This document shows, piece by piece, positions 13,300 to 26,000 of a stretch of DNA of 64,000 nt. The notes below the pieces were generated by a model. It saw only the letters and a program-made list of their open reading frames with translations. It was not told the DNA's origin and ran no database searches. The stretch covers positions 116,348 through 180,347 of the forward strand of contig VXCM01000066.1 in assembly GCA_014773175.1 (NCBI GenBank). Direction: 5' to 3'. Both the position numbers and the translations under genes were made by a program. Numbering within the stretch: position 1 is the first letter of the stretch; every line of letters starts with the position of its first letter. The DNA comes from Lucifuga dentata (taxonomy: Eukaryota; Chordata; Actinopteri; Ophidiiformes; Bythitidae).

Positions 13300-13995
13300 A
13301 GAATTAAAAAGTTATTAATCTAATTCTGATGCAGAAGGTCTAATCAGTTCAGATTAATAAAGTCTCTGAGCAGGTTTTTCAGCCCTGAATCTTCACCGTT
13401 AAAGATTCAACATTAAGCCACTCAACAACACAGAAAACATCACTACAACCAAAGCTGATCTTCACCTGCCTCTTCCTGTTTTTAAAACCTGTAATTGATT
13501 GAAGTTCCAGGTTAAAAAAAAAAAAAAAAAAAAAAAGAGGACAAACACAGATTCTGGTCCACAGATTCTCCCTTGATTCTCAGAGACCTGATGCGGAGTT
13601 CATCTTATTCCAGTGGATCAATCTAATCCTTCAGAGAAATGTGTGATGGATCGGTGCAATCATGCCAAACAATGGACGTATAGGAGTCTATTCCCTTTAG
13701 CCAGTGAGTCAAAGGTGAAAAGAAGAGCAAGTTTCTAAGAGCGACAATGTGGAGCTCCTGATGAATCCTTTTCTGATTTCAATTAACACATGAACACAAA
13801 AGTTTCATTGATCGTCAGTCAAAATTCACCTTAGTTTGTCTTGAAGAACCCAGTTACTGTATTACTGCGTCTCAAATAAACACACACTAAAGGATGAAGT
13901 AATGACTCTTTACAATAGAAAATACTTCATGAAGTATGAAAACAGTCAAATTTCTTTCTGTTAAAATTGTTATAATCTGTGCTGTTAGGTAACTA

Positions 13996-14070
13996 TGAAA
14001 TGCAATTATCTTGAAATGCAATTATCTTGAAATTATCTTGAAATCTTGAAATGGTTATCTTGAAATGCAA
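13996..14070. repeat. Short tandem array of ATTATCTTGAAATGCA-type units
   Basis: Four to five irregular copies of a TTGAAATGCAATTATC unit, some shortened. A minisatellite-like slippage array. Confidence 0.8.
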
Positions 14071-15114
14071 TGAATGTAGCGCTAGAAGAAGCATTCTGAT
14101 TCCATTATGAGTCCAGGTTCTACACTCAAAATTTAACTAAGCACAACTATTGTTAAATTATTATTATTAAATGTAGTTTGTGAAGAAAGCCTCCAGAAAG
14201 TCAAATTATCAGTGCATTATCACGGATTTGATGCTAAATTCTCAAAATTAGAGATCTGAGGTTTTGCCCCGCAGCATGAGCAACCTTAACTCTCCAATTT
14301 TGGAGAATTTGGAATTAAATAATGAAAAGTCTGGAATAAAACAATAGAAGTCCCCTAAACTGGAGACTTGAACTTTAATTACACATTTCTAGAAGAACTT
14401 TTCACGATTAAATTTCTCGACCTCTCTGCCTCTGTCTCTGAGCAGAAGTTCCCAGGACCCGTCACAATACAGTGATGATGTATTCAAGCAGTGATGTATG
14501 AAATTCGGGCAAATAAAAACCTTTGTCCTCCAACACTGGCTAATTATTTGACAGATTGGAGCCCTGTTGTGAGTGGATACTGTGAAGGACCCCTCCTCAG
14601 CCCATCCCCCACCCAATAAAGAGGCCACTTGCAGGAAAAAAAAAATTCCCCTATAGCCTCCTTTTCTATTCTTTGTTAGAAGATTACATTTTTTCACCAC
14701 ATTTTTGAATGACAAAATGGGGGAGAAGTGTGGGTTTTTCGGAGGGGGACTCTGCTGTGACAGAGGGGGCCAGGACAGCAGTCAGTGGCAGTCTAAAAAG
14801 ATTTTCTCAAGCAGAAATATTTAATCTTCTCAGGGAAAATAAAGCAGAGGACAAAAAGAAGCTAATCATCCACAAGTCTCCCTCTCTCCCTCTCGTCTGT
14901 GTAAAAACAAAACAACAAAAAAACAAGGGAGAAACAGATTTTGTAAGATCGATGGAATAAATCTGCATGTATAATTATGACAGGTTCCCACTTTTGTGCA
15001 CCGTTTCCCCACTCCCACACTGAGCCACATTCAGAGCCAAAGAAAACTTCACTTCATGTAAACTTAATGCAGAAATAGTTTATTTTAATGTTTTTTTTCT
15101 GCTTCTCAGTCTAC
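14071..15114. other. No gene recognised
   Basis: Small open frames on both strands at 14389-14960 lack domains and splice context. Confidence 0.4.
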
Positions 15115-15241
15115 GTTTACATTCACACTATATGAAGTTTATATATATATATATATATATATATGTCTTATTCACATNGTTTACATTCACACTATATGAA
15201 GTTTATATATATATATATATATATATATGTCTTATTCACAT
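15115..15241. repeat. 63-bp duplicate around N, with (TA)n
   Basis: 15115-15177 and 15179-15241 are the same sequence on either side of an N at 15178. Most likely two contig ends from one locus placed side by side. Confidence 0.85.
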
Positions 15242-15258
15242 TTTTGCCTTTACTTTAC

Positions 15259-15261
<3 letters not shown>

Positions 15262-15295
<34 letters not shown>

Positions 15296-15330
15296 GGTTT
15301 TATAGATAGATAGATAGATAGATAGACAGA
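15262..15330. repeat. (TG)n and (GATA)n microsatellites
   Basis: A TG run followed by TAGA/GATA units. Confidence 0.9.
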
Positions 15331-15340
15331 CTTACATACA

Positions 15341-15407
15341 ACATTGCATAATCAGATTTTGAGGTTTGAGTATGCATACTTCCCCTCAAAATCTGATTAT
15401 GCAATGT
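15341..15407. repeat. Perfect 24-bp inverted repeat with palindromic loop
   Basis: Arms 15341-15364 and 15384-15407 are exact reverse complements (beginning ACATTGCATAATCAGATTTT). The loop contains TATGCATA, and AGTATGCATACT recurs just outside. Confidence 0.9.
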
Positions 15408-17340
15408 GAGTAAGTATGCATACTCATGCAGAGGTGATTTGCTGTGATTATGACGTTTATACGCCTTAATAAATCAGTTTACAATGGTGTAATCTAGGTT
15501 TGCTACTCAGAATGAGCTTAGTTGGAACTTCTATTTACCCCTGATGTAGAATCACCCTGATATGAGCTGCTGCTATTAGGATATTTATGGCAGAATTCTT
15601 ACTTCTACTACGGCAAAATTAAAACTAACAGTCAAACATTCTCTCTCTCTCTCTCTCCTCTGCAACTCTGTTAATTACCTCACATTATATCATCTTTCTG
15701 CTTTATGTTTGGACATATTTCCACCAGCTAAGCATAAAAGTTGTTTAGAACACTTGCATCATACATCACACCTTCTCCATGACTAATATCACAGCCTTCA
15801 GTTTTGGACAACAACCTTGATGTTGCGGTCCTGCAGCTACCACAGTTTATCCTCTCGGCATCTGGCTGTGAGGTGGAGGGGACGGAGAGAAAAAGCATCT
15901 GTGGGGTCTCGTCGCCCCGCCTCATCGAGTTGAGGTTGGAGGATCACTTGGCTTTGGCCCAGGGAAGAGGTGGCTGGAGTATTAACCGCACAACTTCCCC
16001 CACATAGAAGGTTAAAACCCTTTCACACAATCCTCCCTCCCTCAGCCGCAGCACACAACATATGCTCTTAAAAACATATGCTCACCAGCAAAACATCAGC
16101 GAAACAGGCAAAAATACCCACTTTGAAGTAGAAGTGGCAAGTGCAGTGCCATGTTTTAGATCCAGTGCTAAGCTGGGGTGATTTATCATGCACATATTGT
16201 CCTAATTAGCACAATTATGGCGAAGGCGCAGGCTGCTTGACCTTTAGTGCCATCCTCATTTGTATCATGTCAACCAAAAAACAGCCCCTAAATCACTGCA
16301 GCTCAATCCCTGATCCACTCACACGTTCCACACACACCTTTAAACTTGTGGTCCCAAAGACACACAAATGGGACAAAGTTTATAGAGAACTTTCCTAATG
16401 TGATTTTGTCCTGATGCAGATCCAGTTTAACAAAATCTGGAACACTAAAAGGAAAGTTTAGAAATGCTCAAATTGGATAACACACACACACACATATATA
16501 TATATAATCTTTGTATCTATTTTAAAAAATTTCTCCCAGCTCTGGGTTTTACGAGTTTTACTAATCAACAGCTGATTTTAAACCGTGAATGTGTGAATTA
16601 AGGGATTAAAATACAAATCATTTAACCTATTAGCCACCAAACGTCATATCACAATGCATTCAAAGAGAGAAATTAGACAATTCCTTTTCAAACTAAATTT
16701 TAATGCTTAAAAAAGTAGGATTTTCATCATTAAGCAGGCACTTTTTTTGTGTAGAAAATTGTTGTTAACTGTATTTTTCCTGTACACTGCAGAAAACTAC
16801 GTTATTGTTTATAATTGAGTCCTAAATTTCTTAGAACAAGTGAAAAAAATCTTCCGGTGCAGTGAGATTACTTGTTTCCCATACAAATCAACTTCTTTTA
16901 ACAATTTTTAAAAGCATCATTTCTCTTGATTCTAATGCAGAAATCTGCTTCATTCTGTTATGTTTCAAGATTGTGACATTAATTTCTAGAAAATTCTTGT
17001 CACAGCTTCACTTATACTGGAAACAGCTTGACCTTATTTCACCACACTTGCAGATTTTCCCACTTTCAAAACAATGCAACACTTTTGGTGCTCAAGTAGA
17101 GGCAGCAACTCGTGAGGATGACTTTTTTTTTGCAGAGAAAAAAAAAAATCATACTGCTTATTTCTCTTAGAAAAAAAGCATCTTAAAGAGCTTGTGTAGG
17201 AAAGTCACAGTGTGTACAGTATGCAGATCTGTGATGACTCTGTGGACTGCAGGCAGAGAAAGACCAGCAGGGACCGTGACGCTCCTCAGGCCTGCCCGTG
17301 TGGTGAAATGAATCTCTGGATGTTTTGTTTTGGCTAATGG
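15408..17340. other. No gene recognised; possible conserved element at 16130-16275
   Basis: 16130-16275 contains CCTAATTAGCACAATTATGG, a homeodomain-like AT-core pair in non-repetitive DNA. The rest is unremarkable, with a short CA/TA repeat at about 16481-16506. Confidence 0.3.
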
Positions 17341-17465
17341 CTAATGTGTCAGCTCGTATGTCTGTGTCACACCACTGGCCAAGCCAGCCTCCCAACAGGG
17401 TTNCTAATGTGTCAGCTCGTATGTCTGTGTCACACCACTGGCCAAGCCAGCCTCCCAACAGGGTT
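17341..17465. repeat. 62-bp duplicate around N (assembly join)
   Basis: 17341-17402 and 17404-17465 are identical by eye, separated by N at 17403. The open frame of 155 codons on the minus strand here repeats a peptide twice for this reason and is not a gene. Confidence 0.88.
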
Positions 17466-20400
17466 TTTGGGTGTGTGTATGTGTGTGTGTGAGATGGTAA
17501 CAGAGAGTTTTTAGTGGGGGTTTTGGGGAAGAGGGGGGTGTCAGGCTTCGAAGGGAGCACATGGAAATGAGACNCCCCCCCCCCCCGATTGGCATATGGC
17601 ATGGCATTGTCCTTGGCCGCTGAGCCAGAAGTGATGCAATTTGTTGGCATGTCCTGTCATTTCACAAACTACCCATCCCATTGAGGCCTCCAGAAAACAA
17701 CAACAGAAGACATGGAAGGGCAGCCAACAGCTCAGCTTCTACAGATGCCCTGCCAAACTCACCCGAGAGGGAAAAGAAAAATAACTCGGGTTCAAACGCT
17801 CAAACGTTTACCAATATTCATTTAGCTTTTTAACATGAAAAAATAACCAAAATGTGCTTTTGGAACATCGGTACCAGCAGCTCAAACTGGAGGAAGCAAA
17901 TGTTGGCAAGTTCGTCACTTCCACTTATGTCAGCTGCAACCTGATGATGATGGAGGCTTTTCTTCACACAGCCAATACAGTCAGCTCTCAAATAAAAGCC
18001 AAAGGCGAAATAATGGCTGCAAAAAAAATAAAATAACGCGGAGAAAAGTTGCCATTATCTGCTCAGTAATGCTACCATGACAGCTATTCATGCAGGAACT
18101 GGCAACTTTGTTTTTAGTCCAAATTTAGTGTTTCACACGATCAATTCCATCAGTGCAACACAATATTTGGCCACATTCACCACAATGCTGCTCAGTTTCA
18201 CTTTTTATCAGAAATTCTGTTTGTTGATGATTTATTCATTTGTGATCAACTCACCATTTTTTTTTAAACTAAAGCTGCTGTTAATGGAATGTAGCACTTC
18301 CAGCAGCTTTTTCACAGTAAAAGCTTATTAGGAACAGATTCTGTCTCCTTGAACCACCAACAGAAAGTGTTAAACTTTTAATTCAATCAGCATTTTTCTA
18401 CTTTGCCATTTAAATGGTAAGCCATTGTTAATGCAAACTCTACACTTCCTGTTGATGTTTCACAATAAAAGCCTAGCAGCAATTAAGGGGACAGAATTCC
18501 TTTTCTGGATGGTATTGTTAAATATCTGCAGGAGCTGTTGCAGCAGATTAATGCAAACTAGAATAAAGATGAATAAATTCTAAATGAAGTTATTACTTGT
18601 AAAACAGTGTTTGTTAAAAAAAAATCAGAGCAGAAAAATGGTGATGTACTGATGGAATTAAAACTGTGCAAATGGACATTATCCTGAATTTACCATGAAA
18701 ACTATTACAACTCATTGCAGCAATACATGTTGAGTTTCAAGAAACAACAGCAACAACAGCTTCTTAATAAATAAATCTTTTTTTTTTTTTAAAGTTTACT
18801 TCTTAATATATAATACATATGGCGAGGGTGAATTAAAAATGAAGACCTGGATTGGATAATAACCTGTTTCCAACACTCCAACAGGGCTGCTTCTCTCTTG
18901 AGTTGAGATAAATACATACAGATTGATAATTCACAAAACATCATGTCTTGTTTGATAAAAAAAAAAAAAGNAAAAAAAAAAAAAGAGGTCTTTTTCAGTT
19001 TGAGCAGAGGTTTGACCCCAAGCTGTCCTATGTTTAATTAACTCTCACAGACCTGACAGGGGGAGGGGGATAAAATCTTCAAAGAATATGACCACTTCTT
19101 TGTGAAACATCAAATCCAGCTCCAGATCCTTTTGTGCAGTTTGCTCATAGTTGACCTCACCTTCTGTTGGGATATCCTGTTGAAAGACACGGCCAGCTCG
19201 CACCAACCAGACAAAGAGGATTTCCCTCCAGGGAAACTCTGAGCTGTCAGTGGGAGATGCTGCTGCTGACGCGCAGGCCTGCTGATCTTTCCCTTATACA
19301 AACTCAGGCCTGACAGATCTGTTGTGGTATGTTCTGCTCACATGTTCGGCTGAAAATCTGATTGAGCAGTTCTTCTTGCTGCTTCAAATTGAGACAAACT
19401 TGGATTTTGTTCCTTATCTGAAAGCAAATGGTTCTCATTCAAGCTCTGCAGTCCATTTGGAAACCTATAAATACACTCTGTCATGCATGGAAACACTCTG
19501 AAAGAAATAGGAAGCGATTTTGATTTGTCTCGTGTAAAAGACGATATCTTGATATAAGCAGGTCATATATAATACAATCAAACAGCAGCACTAATAGAAG
19601 ATTTCTTTTCTGTGAATCAGATCAGATGGGAGCCGCTGAATGTGTCTGAAGGTTGGCAGCTTTAGTGCCACTATGTAACTGCTCTTCATCTCAGTTTACC
19701 GGAGGATTATATCACATGGCTGAAGTACAGTAAATTCTTCTCATATTATGTAATGTCTGGTGGATCCTTCAAAGCTGATAGTAGCTGTGATCGTAGAACA
19801 TTAGTTTAAAGGAGGAACACTGAAATGTTCTAAGTAATAATGTTGTCACTTTAGTAATGATTTACAGATGAAAGAAAAAAATGTTTCTCTAGATGGCGCT
19901 CCCATCTTTGTCTGTTCAGCTACGGTGACCCAGACGCCATTCTTCTATTTATTCCAGTGATGGCTTCCTGTGAATGGGTTTTATTGAACCACCCTGAAAG
20001 AGTTTTTTGTAACTGACTATAACATCAGCTGGCAAAAGAAAACAGCAATTTCTTCTATGAAAACGTTACTAAGGAGACAATTCAATATAATTTACATTTG
20101 AATGAAAAACTGTCTCTGCATCCTTGCTGCTGCTCGCTGACATTTCCATTTCACTCAGGCCAGGTTTATTCTCAACGTTAACTACGCATACGCTTCCCCC
20201 AAAGCTGCTATGCAAAATACAAAATTGCCACTGGTCAACACCAGAACATCTTAAAAATGACTTCAGATTTTGCAACAATGGAAGAGATGAGCATATGATC
20301 ATTTATGTTTTGAAGGCAAAACAAGCATGGCAGCAGTAACAACAGAAATGGTATATGATGCTTGATTAGCTTCTCTTCATAAGCAGGAGTTGTTCAGCTG

Positions 20401-22254
20401 GTTGTCACTAAGAGCTCTTCACAGGTCCACTCGGTTCCTCGAATCTGAGACCCAACCTGTGACCTGAGTCACTTTCTCTCTCTCTCTCTATTTGGGTCTG
20501 TTTGGATCAACCATATTTTGGATCTGGTCTACATATAACTGGGTCTATTTCAGGTCGGGTCTTTGACTGTCCTTGGGTCCTTTCTGACTCCTTTGGCTCC
20601 TTTTTGGGACAGGTCTCTTTTTTTGAAAATTAATTTATGCCTGTCAGGTTCAGATAGGCTTGCTATGTGTTTTCATACGTAGGGTCCAAAATTTTAGACC
20701 CATGAAGACCTTTGCTGCTGCTGACATAACAAAAGTTGACAATAATGCCCCCCATGATTTTTGTGGGTAATGCATATGGTGAACACATAGAATCTGCACA
20801 AGGAAAGGCTTGAAACAAATACAGGACGTGTGTGGCATAGAGTTAATGTCAAGTCCAAAGCTGACCTGAAAAGTGAAAGCTAAATTAAGGGTAGAATAAA
20901 AAGATATTTTCTAAATTTCATATAAGACTTATGATCAGCTACCATAGGGCATTTTATGATGAAATAAATAAAATTTTAAAAGGAGAAATTGTCCACTGAG
21001 TTGTCATGCCTCAGTGGAATGTCCAGGAATGGTTCTGATGACAGCTGGCCACACCATGACATGCATTTTTCAGGATCAGAGAAAACTGATCAGCATCAGT
21101 TGTCCTGTCCTGTCCTTCCTTTCCCATCCCATCCCATCCCATCTCATCTCATCATTTTAATTTGCATTTATTCTAAACAAATGTATCTAATATAAACATT
21201 ACACACAGATTACCCCAAATGCAATATCAAAGAAAGACGTTCCAATTAATATTCCTACATGTAAGTTTGTATTTTAAGCTGACATTGATGTGTCTTGTCT
21301 GCGGTATTCTTCAGATTGCAGACTGTCTTTTCTTCATCAATTAGAAAAATGTGCTGGCATCATGGGCAAGGCTGAGCAATGCTGATGATGTCATTGATGC
21401 CACCCACAGCTTAAAATTCAGAACAAATTCATAAATCATCTCACAGATGTCTCTCTCATTCGATTAACACAGTGTCCATATGGTACACTGTAGTATATCA
21501 ATCAGCGAAATATGCCAGCTGGACCTTTTGCTGGCCTCTCTTCCAGAGAGACAGGCCTTAATGGGGAACACACAGTAATGCATAAACTCCTCAGGTTTAC
21601 AGTTTCAGAATGTCTGTTGATCTCTCCCTGTTGCCAAAGCTCTTATTTTCATTACAGCAGACCGTCATGGTGTATTAGCTGTCAAGGCGATGCCAGGTTT
21701 TTTTGACATTATTTCTTTTTACCAGAATCCAATTTGCAAACGAGGCATTTGCATTTCCTATAAAGTAAAGCTCTTAGCAACATGCTCAAAGCATGATCTT
21801 CCATAAACTAAAGGCAGCAGCAGGTTATGATAATTTCATAGACAATAAGGTTGCTGCTTAGAACAAGAGCAGACCTCAGTGCTCCCTCTCTGCACATCAA
21901 AAACAAAACCGTTTGCACACCACACCGCTAACCTCATCTCATCTCTCATCTGAAGACTCGCCTGACCATTATAGTTTAGAAAAGATCTCTAAAATCATGC
22001 AAAAATAATTAAAGGATTATGAGCTCAAAGATATGAGCTCTGTGCATTAATTATGATACAGTTGCTCCATGTATTCATTGGTTCAAGTTCTCTCTTTTAT
22101 ATGTGTCAGGCCTCATGCATTAATCTGTGTGGTCTCATTTACATTCAAGTCTAAAGCATCACAAAAGACCCAGACTGCACAAATAAGTGCATCGCTGCCT
22201 AATGGTAGCTTGTTAAAAATGATGCGATAAAACCTTTGAAGTGGGTGAATATAA
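17466..22254. other. No gene recognised
   Basis: Ns at 17574 and 18971 in homopolymers. A GGGTC-rich patch at about 20430-20600 may be an old repeat. A (CATCC/CATCT)n patch lies near 21125. 21330-21780 is ordinary-complexity DNA that could be conserved non-coding sequence. Confidence 0.35.
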
Positions 22255-22440
22255 TTTATTTATTTTTAACCTTTATTGACCAGAACATCCTTTATTCAAG
22301 AACATCTTTTCAACCAAAACCTGACCAAGACAGCAGCATCAACATAAGTATCAGTACCACCGTACACAACAACTAAAACAGACGACAGACAAGTCAAAGA
22401 AAGAGAAAAGATTTCTGTATGAGTTAAAATACACAGGAAG
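22255..22440. repeat. Dispersed teleost-type repeat
   Basis: TTTATTTTTAACCTTTATTGACCAG, then AGAACATCTTTTCAACC, then CCTGACCAAGACAGCAGC. This resembles the common teleost repeat with 'tttaaccaggaa ... ctggccaagaggcagca'. Diverged. Confidence 0.5.
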
Positions 22441-23046
22441 CTCAAGCAAAACCAGCAGGTTTGTGATTCAATAATGAAGCAAATTATTTATTAAATGTTA
22501 AAAACAAGTATCTAAATCTTACCAATACACTTTAGGTCCAAAACCATTGAATTCAAAAGAGAGCAGAGCACAAATCATATCCTACAACTGTTTATAGGAT
22601 GATAATTTTATTCTTTTCTCTGATGTCTTTCAAAACATAGACAATTGAGAGTTTACTGATATATATATATATATATTTTTTTTAATTTAAATTTATTTTT
22701 TTAAGCGTCCATCATTCAAAATGATATTAGGTTGTGTTTTTGCTATATAAGTGTTTTCTACCAAGTTCTGAGCCAAAAATTAAAATATCTCCCTCAGAAG
22801 TGCTGCAGTCATTTATACTTCAACATAATTTGCTCCCAGTTTGACAGTCAATGCTGGAGGGATTTTATCACAGTTTTAGTAGAAGCTCTTTTCTTGGCTG
22901 TTCATAAAATCCTCCATAACTGATATGATGACATCATCTGAGGCCAAACAGTTTGCAGCTGAAGCCTATTTTATGTTTGGGAAGAGGTGAAAGTCTGAGG
23001 GGGCAGTCAGGTGGGTGCTGAACTAGTTCAAAGGCACCAACATGGA

Positions 23047-23064
23047 TTGTTGCCATGGCAACAA
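23047..23064. promoter_or_regulatory. Perfect RFX-type X-box palindrome
   Basis: TTGTTGCCATGGCAACAA is an 18-bp perfect palindrome whose core GTTGCCATGGCAAC fits the RFX consensus GTNRCC-N(0-3)-RGYAAC exactly. RFX proteins drive ciliary and immune genes, but no target gene is visible nearby. Confidence 0.45.
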
Positions 23065-26000
23065 CAACATGTTTTTCAGTACCTTTGGAAGTTATAACTG
23101 CTGAACTCAAATGAATGCAGTTGGTGGGCAAAAAGACAAGAAACCAAGATGAATTGTATTACTTCAACCAAAATTTTAAAGGCCTTGCTTACTTCTTTGA
23201 GTGAGGCTCAGAACTTATCAATCAACNCCCCCAACACACACACATATATTTTCCTGATGTTTGATTTTACTTTTTTGAAAAAATATTTAGGCACTCCATA
23301 TTTTCTGCCTGCAACCACCAATTTACAAAAAAAATCTAATCAAATGCCCAAAACAAAATTTAACACATATCATTAAATTGTTACTGTAAATTTTCTTATA
23401 AATTTACATTTTAGTGCCATTTATAGGGCACTAAAGTATAAAAAAGAGCTTATATCTCCCAAATCCTCCTTAGTTAAACCAAACAGTGATTTGAGAAACA
23501 TAACAGAACCTATAAGTTTAGGTTGATTGATGGAATTTCCGACTGACTTGTGCTGCTTTTATGAGTGGCCCATACAGTCACCATAGCAACATCTTTTACA
23601 TTTAAGCCTTCAGTCCATGGCTTCACCATTCACGTAAGGATAATAACTGCTATTTATTTTTATTTTTTTAATCAAAAGTTTTGGGTGGTCTGCATACAAC
23701 ATTCATTAGATTTTCAAAATTTGTTGTTATGTGCCCCACTGATCTTAAAAAAACAACTTCCACCTGGACCAACCAATTATGTTCAGTTTTGGCAAAAATG
23801 ATTAAAATAGCAGTATAGCTGATGGGAATTATCACAGGTTCTTCTTAGAATTTGATTTCCTATTTCCTTTTCCATCTGTACGACTACAAGACTGCGATGA
23901 TACATGTGAAATATCAGTTTTGGCGATCATAATATGTATAAATTACTTATATATTGTATTAAAATGAAAAACAAATACATCAATATTTAACTAATCTGTC
24001 TGTAAATCCATATACAATATAGTTATAAAGGCCTGATTCTGTAATTGGGTTTGAACTTTGCACATCACCAGATGCAAAATTAATAACATGATATCAAAAC
24101 AGCTGCTATTTATTTTCCATCTATTCGCTGGTGGATCCTTGCTCGTTTTGGAATTGAATGGCTGATGTATACGCCTCATTGTCAACTGAGTGTGGAGTGT
24201 CTGGTGGGTACTTGAAAATGCATTAACCTACAAACCAGGCGAATAAGCCAGAGAGGATCCATGTAAAACCAGCGAAGCCATTAAAAGGCCTGATCAGGCC
24301 TCAGCGTTTATGAGTGTCTCCACTTCATCCTAATGTAGCTTTTAGATGATGCTAATAGATCACAGGCCGTTGTGATCAGACAAGGTAATGGACCTTTGTC
24401 ACAGCCTGCTGAATATGGCTTCAGGGCTACACGCACACACGCACACAAACGTACATCAGAGTTGGACACAAATTAAGAAATTCACATATGCATACGCGCA
24501 GAGAGACGTTCACGAACAGGCAGTAACCTGTGCATGCAAAATTTTAAAAAAACACAGATGCATAAACATACAGTGGCATACACTCATGTATGCCACTAAC
24601 AATAACACTTGAACTGATATTACACATGCACATACACATGCACGCACACACACATACGCTCTCACTCTCTAGAACAATGACCCCAATTAATAACGATTAG
24701 TCCTCTCTCAAACACACTCTCAAAATGTGCAAATGGAACAATAAAAATAGCTCTTAAATGCGGCTTTTACAAGTGAGCTGAAACAATCTCTACTAATCAT
24801 TAGTCAACATCCCTCCATTTGTCATTATTACTCAGCGGTGCGTGGAACGGCAGATAAACACGAGGTCAGGTCGGTCTGGCACCGACTGAGTCACCACACA
24901 GCTCGTCAGAGTTTAAAGTGAGAATCCAACAAACCAAATATCCAAATATTACCCTGTAGCTAATAGTTCATTTCACGTTGCTTTAGTCGTGTGTAAAAGT
25001 ATCCCTTCTCTCACTCTTTAAACCCATAACCTTCAACCTCCAAGAAAAAACATTAAGGTGTCAGGCTGCTACACAACAGAATCTGGATCTGTGGTTCAGG
25101 ATCCCCTTAAAGGGTTTGCAGGTTGCTCTTAGGGGTTGTGTAAGAATATGGGATTTAAAACAAACACAATCCTATTGCATAAATGCATATATGCCAGTTT
25201 GTTTCTTAATTGACTTTATCAAAGTATTTTCCTTTTCTTATGGAAAATATTGAAATATTGGTTTTCAATCTGTCTCTGATCACTTCTGAGTGGCACAAGC
25301 TGAAAAAAAGCTCTTCTTACATATATGCAGCCTGTCACAAAGTGTCACAAATAGGTAAATCTGTGTTTTATATTAAAGGGTCATGACTACTGATCTAAAT
25401 GAATGGCCCTGAGCTGCAAAACATAATCAATATTTTAGACAAAAAAAAAAACTGCAAACACTAAAACAAAGCCACGTTTAAGGACATTATGACAAAATAG
25501 AAAACACAACATTTCAGAAAACACAAACATCGTTTAGAAATAACGATATGTTGACATAAAAATCTCAAATAAGCAGAAAACATAACAAAATTCATTTGCA
25601 AAAAACATAAAAAGCTTAATTTATATACTATATATAGCACATTCCTGATAAGATCAATCAATCAATATATTATTTATTTATTTAGAATTATATAAATTTT
25701 AAACTCAATAACACTTGAACTGATATTACTGGGAATCTACAAAAAAAGTTATTTTAAAAATTTAATTTTATGGAGTCATCTGTTTGTGCAAATTAACAGT
25801 TGAAATCTAACTATTCGTAAGGCTGGGGGAAAAAAAAAAAAAAACGACAGTGAAACCCAACATGTTTCGAGCTAAACACTCTGACACGATTTGTCACTCT
25901 AGTGACTCGAGTCAGTTATCTTTCCCACAAAATCATTTCCTCCATCAGTGACCCGACCACCAGAGCAGAACTTTTAACAAACAGCTTATTGTTTAAGCCC

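Noticed and set aside
17183..17650. 155-codon minus-strand open frame with an internally repeated peptide
   Set aside because: The repeat is the 62-bp duplicate around the N at 17403; no domain is present.
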